This document shows positions 1-4,533 of a stretch of 5,671 nt of DNA, one piece after another. The position numbers and the translations under genes are program-made. This DNA comes from Oscillospiraceae bacterium (lineage in GTDB: Bacteria > Bacillota > Clostridia > Oscillospirales > Oscillospiraceae). The stretch lies in contig JAEFAK010000126.1 in NCBI GenBank assembly GCA_016287555.1, positions 1-5,671 on the forward strand, written 5' to 3'. The notes under the pieces are model-generated. The model did no database searches. It had not been told where the DNA came from and saw only the letters and a list, made by a program, of their open reading frames with translations. The first letter of the stretch is position 1. Each line of letters starts with the position of its first letter.

Positions 1-1
1 T

Positions 2-26
2 TGAACAGGTCCAGTAAAAACGGACA
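2..26 (+). repeat. Left terminal inverted repeat of the IS element
   Basis: The repeat starts TGAACAGGTCCAG and matches the reverse complement of the right end (TGTACTGCCCCAG) at 16 of 25 positions, including the terminal TG, the CCAG block and the ACG.ACA block. The outer boundary is set by the TG/CA rule of IS3-family ends and could be off by a base. Confidence 0.8.
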
Positions 27-27
27 A

Positions 28-57
28 TAGACAAAGCACCCCCTGATGTAGGAAAAT
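28..57 (+). promoter_or_regulatory. Candidate internal promoter of the IS element
   Basis: TAGACA at 28-33 (5 of 6 to the -35 consensus) is followed after 18 nt by GAAAAT at 52-57 (4 of 6 to the -10 consensus). The -10 box falls in the loop of the hairpin at 37-76, so a transcript would start near 63-65. It would then lack the left arm of that hairpin and leave the orfA ribosome binding site free. This matches the known logic of several insertion sequences, but the boxes are only moderate. Confidence 0.35.
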
Positions 58-76
58 AGAACTACATCAGGGGGTG
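37..76 (+). promoter_or_regulatory. Perfect 15-bp hairpin that sequesters the orfA ribosome binding site
   Basis: CACCCCCTGATGTAG (37-51) is exactly complementary to CTACATCAGGGGGTG (62-76), with a 10-nt A-rich loop. The right arm contains the only plausible Shine-Dalgarno sequence of orfA, the G run at 70-74, 7 nt before the ATG at 82. RNA entering from outside the element would contain both arms and bury this site. Such protection against read-through transcription is known for other insertion sequences; that it works this way here is inferred. Confidence 0.75.
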
Positions 77-81
77 TTGTT

Positions 82-369
82 ATGGCGAAACGAAAATACA
101 CGCATGTCCAGGAACTTTTACCGAGCATTAAAGCAATGGCAGAGGAAGGGAAGACACAGCGAGAGATAGCAGAGTATTACGGTTTTAAGGATAAGTACGT
201 GGTAAAATGGCTCTTGTATAGAGAAAGGAATAAGCAGATACAAGGCGTACCAAAACAGCGGGGACGGAAACCGGCAAAAACACTTCAGGAGTATAAGTAC
301 GAAAACCAACGGCTCAAGATGGAGAATGAATTGCTGCGGGATTTTCTGCAATCCAAAGAAAGGAAGTGA
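82..369 (+). CDS. IS3-family transposase OrfA (helix-turn-helix DNA-binding subunit)
   Basis: A 95-aa basic protein. Residues about 10-45 form a helix-turn-helix (GKTQREIAEYYGF followed by KYVVKWL) typical of IS3-family OrfA proteins that recognise the element ends. A basic linker (KQRGRKPAK) follows, then a C-terminal leucine-zipper-like coiled coil from about residue 68 (LQEYKYENQRLKMENELLRD), which in the family mediates OrfA/OrfAB multimerisation. The ATG at 82 follows a G-rich ribosome binding site at 70-74 that lies inside a strong hairpin. The stop codon overlaps the GTG start of orfB by four bases (GTGA). OrfB lies in the -1 frame relative to OrfA, as usual for the family. The protein is at the short end for OrfA but has all expected parts. 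Confidence 0.93.
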   Translation: MAKRKYTHVQELLPSIKAMAEEGKTQREIAEYYGFKDKYVVKWLLYRERNKQIQGVPKQRGRKPAKTLQEYKYENQRLKMENELLRDFLQSKERK

Positions 370-1223
370 GGCCGAAGGTAAAGTATGCTGTGATTCATCG
401 CCATCGAGAGCAATACTCGGTGTCCATCATGTGTAAGTTTTTCGGTGTATCCCGAAGCGGATACTATGCCTTCATTCATCGTTTGGATAGGCCTGACAGG
501 GATGCAGACTTAGCAGAAGCGATACGCCGAAAGCAGCAGGAATGCAGGAGTACTTACGGATACCGAAGAATGCAGCTTGCGTTAGCGGCCAACGGAATCT
601 ACCGAAATCCAAAGACTGTGCTGAGAGTAATGAAGAAATACGATCTGCTGTCTGAGATCCGGCGGCGCAGAAAATGGATCAATATGGGGCAGCAGGTATA
701 TCGCTATGAAAACCTTCTCAACAGGCAGTTTCAAAGCGACAGACCGAACCATAAATGGGTAACGGATATTTCATATATCCACACGAAGCAAGGCATACTC
801 TTTCTATCCATGATCCGCGACCTGTACGACAACAGCATCGTTGCTTACAAAACCGGAACAGAGCAAACGATCAATCTTGTATTGGACACGATCCGTCTTG
901 CCATGCGCAAAGAGAAAAAGAAGGTCGCTGCAGAGCTGCAACTCCACAGCGACCAAGGCTTTCAATACACTTCCCAAGCATATTTTAAGCTAACACAAAA
1001 ATACGGCATAACACCGTCTATGTCAAGACGGGGAAACTGCTATGACAACGCAATGGCAGAAAACTTTTTCTCGATCCTGAAATCCGAATGCATTTACAGA
1101 CACAAACCGTCCTCTTTCAGAGAAGCAAATGAAATGATTGATCGTTACATTCATTTTTACAACCATGAACGTATCCAGTTAAAAACTGGAGTGGCGCCGC
1201 TCACGCTGCGCCACTCCGCTTAA
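366..1223 (+). CDS. IS3-family transposase OrfB (DDE catalytic subunit)
   Basis: A 285-aa protein with the IS3 OrfB layout. Residues about 15-105 are an N-terminal helical region (FGVSRSGYY, STYGYRRM). The rve-type integrase core follows, with catalytic residues D134 (WVTDISYI), D196 (LHSDQG) and E232 (NAMAENFF). The last two are separated by 35 residues, the D,D(35)E spacing of the family, and the motif RGNCYDNAMAENFFSILKSE is typical. The C terminus (YNHERIQLKTGVAP) also fits. The enzyme cuts and joins the element ends. The GTG at 366 overlaps the orfA stop; the frame is open back to 330, so an OrfAB frameshift fusion is also possible. No truncation or missing catalytic residue is seen. Only about 60 bp separate its stop from the right end of the element. 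Confidence 0.95.
   Translation: MRPKVKYAVIHRHREQYSVSIMCKFFGVSRSGYYAFIHRLDRPDRDADLAEAIRRKQQECRSTYGYRRMQLALAANGIYRNPKTVLRVMKKYDLLSEIRRRRKWINMGQQVYRYENLLNRQFQSDRPNHKWVTDISYIHTKQGILFLSMIRDLYDNSIVAYKTGTEQTINLVLDTIRLAMRKEKKKVAAELQLHSDQGFQYTSQAYFKLTQKYGITPSMSRRGNCYDNAMAENFFSILKSECIYRHKPSSFREANEMIDRYIHFYNHERIQLKTGVAPLTLRHSA
1188..1217. terminator. Hairpin at the 3' end of orfB, possible bidirectional terminator
   Basis: GGAGTGGCGC (1188-1197) pairs perfectly with GCGCCACTCC (1208-1217) around a 10-nt loop, inside the last codons of orfB. On the plus strand it is followed by a loosely T-rich stretch after the TAA. On the minus strand it is followed by AGTTTTT, a better terminator tail. A smaller 7-bp hairpin at 1174-1190 (TCCAGTT/AACTGGA, loop AAA) overlaps it by three bases. 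It may end the IS transcript and block antisense transcription arriving from the operon on the right. Confidence 0.45.
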
Positions 1224-1258
1224 AACTTATTTCTTCCTACCAGGGGTGCTTTTTGTGC

Positions 1259-1283
1259 TGTTCGTATAATCTGGGGCAGTACA
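1259..1283 (-). repeat. Right terminal inverted repeat of the IS element
   Basis: Read on the minus strand from 1283 it begins TGTACTGCCCCAG and matches the left end at 16 of 25 positions. The similarity resumes further in (ACAAA.AGCACCCC, down to about 1237). The plus strand ends CA at 1282-1283, as required for the family. Confidence 0.8.
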
Positions 1284-1313
1284 TTTCCCCGGAGCGGCGC
1301 TTTCTCTTTTTTT
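1284..1313. terminator. Remnant half of an operon terminator next to the IS insertion point
   Basis: Directly after the permease stop codon the minus strand reads an A-rich run, then AAAGCGCCGCTCCGGGG, and then meets the end of the IS element. This is the form of the first half of a rho-independent terminator; the plus strand shows CCCCGGAGCGGCGC followed by a T-rich tail. The matching arm is absent on this side of the element. It resembles the intact terminator at 5609-5645 in style (CCGGAG...GCGGC..TTT). The second arm is expected just left of the window. Confidence 0.4.
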
Positions 1314-2090
1314 TCAGCTCAGAAAATCCTTTCTGCAGAACCTGACGAACGCGAGGACGATGCATACGGCCGTTATCGCGAGGCCGACGGCGAGGTATCC
1401 CGCATGGATGGCGCGGTTGGCGACGATGTATCCGCTCTCGGCATATCCGAAGGGGGTTATGTATTTGAGCGGCCTGAGCTTGTCGGCGATGTTCGCGATG
1501 AGGTAGAGCACGTACGTCCCGAAGGCGACGCCGAGCCCGGCCGCTACGGCTCCCCTGCTCATGAACGCGGAGAGCATGAAGGTCATCGCGGCTATCTCGA
1601 TATGCAGGATGAAATGCGCGAGGAACGTGAGCGCTATGGCGCCTGCTTCGGCCTTCTCCCCTATCGCGGCGCTCACGGCCGCGGAGAGCAGGGCGGAAAC
1701 GGCGCTGAGAACGAACACGGCGACTATGACGGAAAGCAGCTTTTCAAGCACGACGCGGGAGCGGGGAACGGGGTGGGTCAGCAGGAATTCCGCGGTATGC
1801 TCCCGCTCCTCGCGGGAAAGCGCGTTTATCCCGACTAGCGCGGCGAAGATCGCGCCGCCTATGCCGAGCACGCTGACTATCTCGGAGGCAAAATACCCCG
1901 TGTAGTCCATGAAGCTCGATGCGTCTTCTCCGAAAGCGGAAAGCATTTCGTTCATTTCCGCCAGCGATCCGAGCTGCGAGACCAGAAAAGGAAAGATCAG
2001 AAGGCTCACTGCGAGCATGAACGCCGAGGCGGCGCTCCATATGATGATCAGCAGCCTGTTGCGTCTGAGTTCCTTGAAGAATACCGGCAT
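1314..2090 (-). CDS. ABC-2-type transporter permease
   Basis: A 258-aa integral membrane protein, the transmembrane half of an ABC exporter with the ATPase encoded just upstream. About six hydrophobic segments are visible, near residues 13-36, 70-91, 116-143, 149-174, 180-201 and 231-250. Between the second and third lies a cytoplasmic stretch SREEREHTAEFLLTHPVPRS (91-110), the coupling-helix region characteristic of ABC-2 permeases that undergo transporter-driven export rather than import. The ATG at 2090 shares its A with the ATPase stop (TGATG) and follows a G-rich ribosome binding site at 2099-2104; a longer frame upstream is only antisense-like sequence within the ATPase gene. The overlap implies translational coupling and a stable complex with the ATPase. 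The substrate cannot be read from the sequence; peptides, lipids or antibiotics are all known for relatives. It is the last gene before the IS element. Confidence 0.9.
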   Translation of the reverse strand: MPVFFKELRRNRLLIIIWSAASAFMLAVSLLIFPFLVSQLGSLAEMNEMLSAFGEDASSFMDYTGYFASEIVSVLGIGGAIFAALVGINALSREEREHTAEFLLTHPVPRSRVVLEKLLSVIVAVFVLSAVSALLSAAVSAAIGEKAEAGAIALTFLAHFILHIEIAAMTFMLSAFMSRGAVAAGLGVAFGTYVLYLIANIADKLRPLKYITPFGYAESGYIVANRAIHAGYLAVGLAITAVCIVLAFVRFCRKDFLS

Positions 2091-2965
2091 CACACGTTCC
2101 CCCCTTCGTAGTAGTGCATGAACACCTCGGAGAGGTCGGGATCCGTTATGCTGACGTCCGTCAGGCCGACGCGGGCAAGCTCGGCTATGAGTGCGGCGGG
2201 CTCGCCGCTGTAAATGAAGCTCATCGAGTCTCCGTCCGTTTTGAAGTCGCGCACGCCGTCGAGGCGGGGCATCTCCTTCGCTCCGCGCAGGGAAACGCGC
2301 TTGAAGCCCGCGCCGGAGAGGTTTTCGACGCTGTCGCACGCGAGCAGCCGCCCTTCGCGTATTATGGCGGCGCGGCGGCAGTAGCGCGCGACCTCCGGGA
2401 GCACGTGGGACGAGAGGAAGACCGTCGCCCCTTCGGCGTTTCGCTCGCAGAGCAGCCCGAAAAACGCCTCCTGCATGAGCGGGTCGAGCCCGCTCGTCGG
2501 CTCGTCGAGGATATAAAGGCGCGGCCTGTGCTGCATGGCGCAGACGATGCCGACCTTCTTGCGGTTGCCGAGCGAGAGCTCGTTTACCTTGCGCGTCACG
2601 TCGAGCTCAAGGCGCTCGCAGAGCCTCGCGGCCTCCTCGCGGCAGTCTTTGCGGCGCAGCTTCGCGGAGTATTCCAGCAGTTCGCGCACGCGCATGCCGC
2701 CGTAAAACGCGGCCTCGGACGGGAGATACCCGACCTCGGCGAGGATAGCCGTTCTGTCTTTGACTATGTCTTTTCCGAGGACCCTGGCTCCGCCGCCCGT
2801 CGGCGATATGAGGCCGAGGAGCAGGCGTATCGTCGTGCTCTTGCCGGCTCCGTTGGGGCCGATGAAGCCGAAAAACTCGCCCTCTTCGACGGCGAGGCTC
2901 AGCTCCGTTATGCCTCTGGCGCGGCCGTAGGTCTTCGTCAGTCTGTCTGTCCTTATAGCGTCCAA
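2090..2965 (-). CDS. ABC transporter ATP-binding protein (ABC-2 exporter type)
   Basis: A 291-aa nucleotide-binding subunit that powers the adjacent permease at the inner face of the membrane. Visible motifs in order are Walker A GPNGAGKST (36-44), a Q-loop region VGYLPSEAAFY (78-88), signature LSLGNRKKVGI (130-140), Walker B YILDEPTSGLDP (151-162) and H-loop SSHVL (H187). The C-terminal 80 residues form the variable extension common in BcrA/YxlF-like exporter ATPases. The Q-loop has S83 where many relatives have Gln or Glu, and the signature is LSLGN rather than LSGGQ; both variants are familiar in this exporter subfamily. The start is TTG at 2965, chosen because AGAGGG (2972-2977) stands 6 nt upstream and no ATG fits. 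It begins 18 nt after the lipoprotein stop and overlaps the permease start by one base. Confidence 0.94.
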   Translation of the reverse strand: MDAIRTDRLTKTYGRARGITELSLAVEEGEFFGFIGPNGAGKSTTIRLLLGLISPTGGGARVLGKDIVKDRTAILAEVGYLPSEAAFYGGMRVRELLEYSAKLRRKDCREEAARLCERLELDVTRKVNELSLGNRKKVGIVCAMQHRPRLYILDEPTSGLDPLMQEAFFGLLCERNAEGATVFLSSHVLPEVARYCRRAAIIREGRLLACDSVENLSGAGFKRVSLRGAKEMPRLDGVRDFKTDGDSMSFIYSGEPAALIAELARVGLTDVSITDPDLSEVFMHYYEGGNV

Positions 2966-2971
2966 AACGTT

Positions 2972-2977
2972 CCCTCT
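2972..2977 (-). promoter_or_regulatory. Ribosome binding site selecting a TTG start for the ATPase gene
   Basis: AGAGGG on the minus strand, 6 nt before TTG at 2965. It decides the non-ATG start of the ATPase, because the protein aligns with family N-termini (MDAIRTDRLTKTYG) from exactly this codon. Confidence 0.75.
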
Positions 2978-2983
2978 TTTCGG

Positions 2984-3775
2984 TCAGTTTTCGATAAGCG
3001 TATAGCTTCTGATGAGCCAGCGTCCGTCGACGAGTTCAAGGCGCAGGACCGCCGCCGCGCCGTGTTCGCTCTCGTTATAGAGCGCCACAAATTCCCCGTC
3101 GCGCTCGCCGCGCAAGGCCTGAAACGTTCCTGGTCCGAAATCGCTCGTGTAATTATAATAGGCGTCGGATTCTTCGAGATAAAACACGCCTTCCGCGCCG
3201 ACGCCGCTGAGGTCGGCGGTCGTGATGCCGGCATATTTCGTCAGCGTCGCGTCGATGTCCTCGCGAAGCATCTTGTGTACGGGCACGGGCATTTTTTCAA
3301 GGCTTTCCGCTTCCGGAAACGGCCAGTTGTCAAGCTTTTTTATCTCATTGAATTCAGTCTCGTCGGTCACGGGCTCGGAATACGGATAATAGCGCAGAAA
3401 ATACCGCAGGTCTAGATCCCTCGGGTCGTCGTAATACGAGGTAAAAAAGCAGCTCACGTCGGAAACATAAGCGTCTTCCTCCCCCATGTTCACGATCGTT
3501 GCGAGCATCCCGTTGAACTCCGCAAGCTCCTCCTCCGTCAGCGCGTTTTCGGCTGCGGGCTCGGGCGTGGGTTCAGATGTGGGTTCAGGCGTCGGCTCCG
3601 GAGTTGGCTCCGGAGTCGCGGTCGGCTCGGAAGTCGGGGCCGGAGTCAGCTCGGCGGTCGGTTCGACAGCCGCAGTCGGGGCCGGCGCAGGATCGGCGGG
3701 CCGGGAAGCGCATCCGGCTACGAACGTGAGTATGAGCGCTGCGGACAGTATCAGCGTGATCGTTTTCTTTTTCAT
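2984..3775 (-). CDS. Predicted lipoprotein with Pro/Thr/Glu linker and unknown C-terminal domain
   Basis: A 263-aa protein that I do not recognise by family. It starts MKKKTITLIL with a hydrophobic segment (4-20) and a lipobox VAGC, so Cys22 should be lipidated and the protein anchored on the outer face of the membrane. Residues 27-75 are a low-complexity linker rich in PTPEPT/PTSEPT repeats, a typical spacer through the cell wall. Residues 76-263 form an acidic, aromatic-rich domain (FFTSYYDD, RYFLRYYPYSEP, YYNYTSDFGPGTF) that ends in a beta-rich LVDGRWLIRSYTLIEN. That ending resembles small NTF2-like or DUF4878-type folds, but the likeness is weak. The ATG at 3775 is preferred over the one at 3808 because AAGGGAGA (3781-3788) lies 5 nt upstream and the signal peptide begins there. 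It is 18 nt upstream of the ABC ATPase, so it may be the extracytoplasmic partner of that exporter. Confidence 0.87.
   Translation of the reverse strand: MKKKTITLILSAALILTFVAGCASRPADPAPAPTAAVEPTAELTPAPTSEPTATPEPTPEPTPEPTSEPTPEPAAENALTEEELAEFNGMLATIVNMGEEDAYVSDVSCFFTSYYDDPRDLDLRYFLRYYPYSEPVTDETEFNEIKKLDNWPFPEAESLEKMPVPVHKMLREDIDATLTKYAGITTADLSGVGAEGVFYLEESDAYYNYTSDFGPGTFQALRGERDGEFVALYNESEHGAAAVLRLELVDGRWLIRSYTLIEN
3551..3697 (-). repeat. Degenerate Pro-Thr-Glu coding repeat in the lipoprotein linker
   Basis: Encodes residues 27-75 of the lipoprotein, dominated by PTPEP/PTSEP units. At DNA level it shows recurring GGAGTCGGCTCCGG-like and GTCGGCTC-like units on the plus strand. Such tracts readily change length by slippage, so linker length may vary between strains. 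Confidence 0.7.
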
Positions 3776-3817
3776 TGTGTTCTCCCTTATCTCGGCCAGT
3801 CTATGCATTATGTAAAC

Positions 3818-4315
3818 TTATAGATTCTTTGCCTTAGACACGCGGACGGCGTATCTGACTATCGGTATTATCATCGCGGCAGCAAGGATGATCCACGTCG
3901 CCGTGCCCGGCTCGTGTCCGAGGATGAGCGGCACGGACAAGGACGCGAACAGGACCGACAGTCCGAGGCGCATTTCGACCAGGAGGTCCTTGGCGCAGCC
4001 GTAGACGTACTCTCTGTTGCGCGTCGTCATTCTGACGCCCGTGTTCATCGCCGAACGCGGCAGGAACTGCGCGCCCCACATGCCGATATCGTTCACGAGC
4101 CCGAAAAGAACTATTATCCAGAGCGTGCCCTTGCCGCTCGTACCCGTCACGTTGCCGGCGAAGTCATAGTGCGTGGGCACTTTGTCGGGCAGGGTCCGGA
4201 ATATGCACGCCAGCCAGACGATCAGCGCTATCTGCAGCAGCGGCGAAAGGATGCCGAAAACTATGTGATAGACGCGCTCCGGCTTTCCCAGCAGGATGTA
4301 AGGTCCTCTTGACAT
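3818..4315 (-). CDS. DUF1648 (SdpI-related) four-TM membrane protein
   Basis: A 165-aa membrane protein with hydrophobic segments near residues 17-40, 64-85, 116-134 and 137-157. The loop after the first segment, LPDKVPTHYDFAGNVTGTSG (42-61), carries the P.H...G signature of DUF1648, the N-terminal domain of SdpI-type proteins. In Bacillus subtilis SdpI gives immunity to the SdpC peptide toxin and signals to a repressor; many DUF1648 proteins have no known role, and immunity is not shown here. It is shorter than full SdpI and lacks an obvious second SdpI domain, although the last two segments could be a reduced form. The ATG at 4315 follows a purine-rich ribosome binding site, 16 nt after the upstream regulator gene. 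There is no terminator in the 42 nt before the lipoprotein, which supports one transcript. Confidence 0.82.
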   Translation of the reverse strand: MSRGPYILLGKPERVYHIVFGILSPLLQIALIVWLACIFRTLPDKVPTHYDFAGNVTGTSGKGTLWIIVLFGLVNDIGMWGAQFLPRSAMNTGVRMTTRNREYVYGCAKDLLVEMRLGLSVLFASLSVPLILGHEPGTATWIILAAAMIIPIVRYAVRVSKAKNL

Positions 4316-4331
4316 TCTTCCTGCCCTCCCC

Positions 4332-4532
4332 TCAGACGTCGAGTTCAGGCGGCACGTCGATCTCCTGACCGACGTACTTCCCGTTCTTCTTGCGCTGGCG
4401 GACGCATTCCGTGAGCAGGTATTCTATCTGCCCGTTTACGCTCCGGAAGTCGTCCTCGGCCCACGCCGCGAGCGCGGCGTAGAGCTTCGCGTTCAGACGG
4501 AGAGGTATCTGTTTTTTTTCGGTATCGGCCAT
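4332..4532 (-). CDS. Arc-type ribbon-helix-helix DNA-binding protein
   Basis: A 66-aa protein with the ribbon-helix-helix plan. Residues 7-13 (KQIPLRL) are the DNA-contacting beta strand, 15-27 helix A and 32-47 helix B. The segment FRSVNGQIEYLLTECVRQRKK matches phage P22 Arc closely (GRSVNSEIYQRVMESFKK), including the RSVN turn. Arc's base-contacting residues Q9, N11 and R13 correspond to Q8, P10 and R12. Similar small proteins are often labelled antitoxins, but no toxin gene is next to it. A basic hinge (RQRKKNGK) and an acidic tail (EIDVPPELDV) follow. The ATG at 4532 comes one base after the SPFH stop (TGATATG) without a clear Shine-Dalgarno sequence, so translation is probably coupled. 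It likely represses the operon through the paired palindromes at 5570-5590. Confidence 0.86.
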   Translation of the reverse strand: MADTEKKQIPLRLNAKLYAALAAWAEDDFRSVNGQIEYLLTECVRQRKKNGKYVGQEIDVPPELDV

Positions 4533-4533
4533 A

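Larger units (their letters stand above)
2..1283 (+). mobile_element. Complete IS3-family insertion sequence (possibly IS150 subgroup), 1282 bp
   Basis: The element carries two overlapping reading frames of the orfA/orfB type with an intact DDE transposase. Its ends are imperfect inverted repeats starting TG and finishing CA. Aligned without gaps, the outer 25 bases of the two ends agree at 16 positions; further in, both ends share an ACAAA...GCACCCC block. The size fits the family. The element is clearly more AT-rich than the minus-strand genes beside it, as expected for acquired DNA. A target duplication cannot be confirmed because only base 1 (t) of the left flank is visible; the right flank starts ttt, so a 3-bp ttt duplication is possible, while a 4-bp one (tttc) is excluded by base 1. 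All reading frames look intact, so the copy may be active. Assignment to IS3 is firm; the subgroup is a guess from the OrfB sequence. Confidence 0.93.

Noticed and set aside
1..28. TTGAAC (1-6) with GACAAT (23-28) as a left-end or circle-junction promoter
   Set aside because: Both boxes match only 4 of 6, the spacer is 16 nt, and base 1 belongs to flanking DNA; it would also produce RNA containing the whole blocking hairpin.
1265..1270. A perfect TATAAT near the right end of the IS, pointing outward
   Set aside because: The expected -35 position holds AGGGGT, with no TG extension, so it is not supported as an outward promoter.
2091..2339. An 83-residue N-terminal extension of the permease reading frame
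   Set aside because: The extension is Arg/Pro/Gly-rich out-of-frame sequence of the ATPase gene; the ATG at 2090 has a ribosome binding site and begins a normal permease.
2114..3415. A 433-aa open frame on the plus strand
   Set aside because: It lies antisense to the ATPase and lipoprotein genes, whose motifs and signal peptide are clear. It has no recognisable domain or ribosome binding site, and long antisense frames are common in GC-rich genes.
3486..3815. A plus-strand frame rich in Gly/Val/Ser repeats
   Set aside because: It is the antisense reading of the Pro/Thr/Glu linker and signal peptide of the lipoprotein.
3797..3840. A possible separate promoter for the lipoprotein-ABC genes (CATAAT or TTTACA on the minus strand)
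   Set aside because: CATAAT has no usable -35 box at 16-18 nt, and TTTACA has no good -10 box. Read-through from the main promoter is simpler, though weak internal initiation cannot be excluded.
4332..4532. Antitoxin of a toxin-antitoxin pair
   Set aside because: Small RHH proteins are often labelled so, but neither neighbour resembles a toxin; the upstream gene is an SPFH protein and the downstream one a DUF1648 membrane protein.
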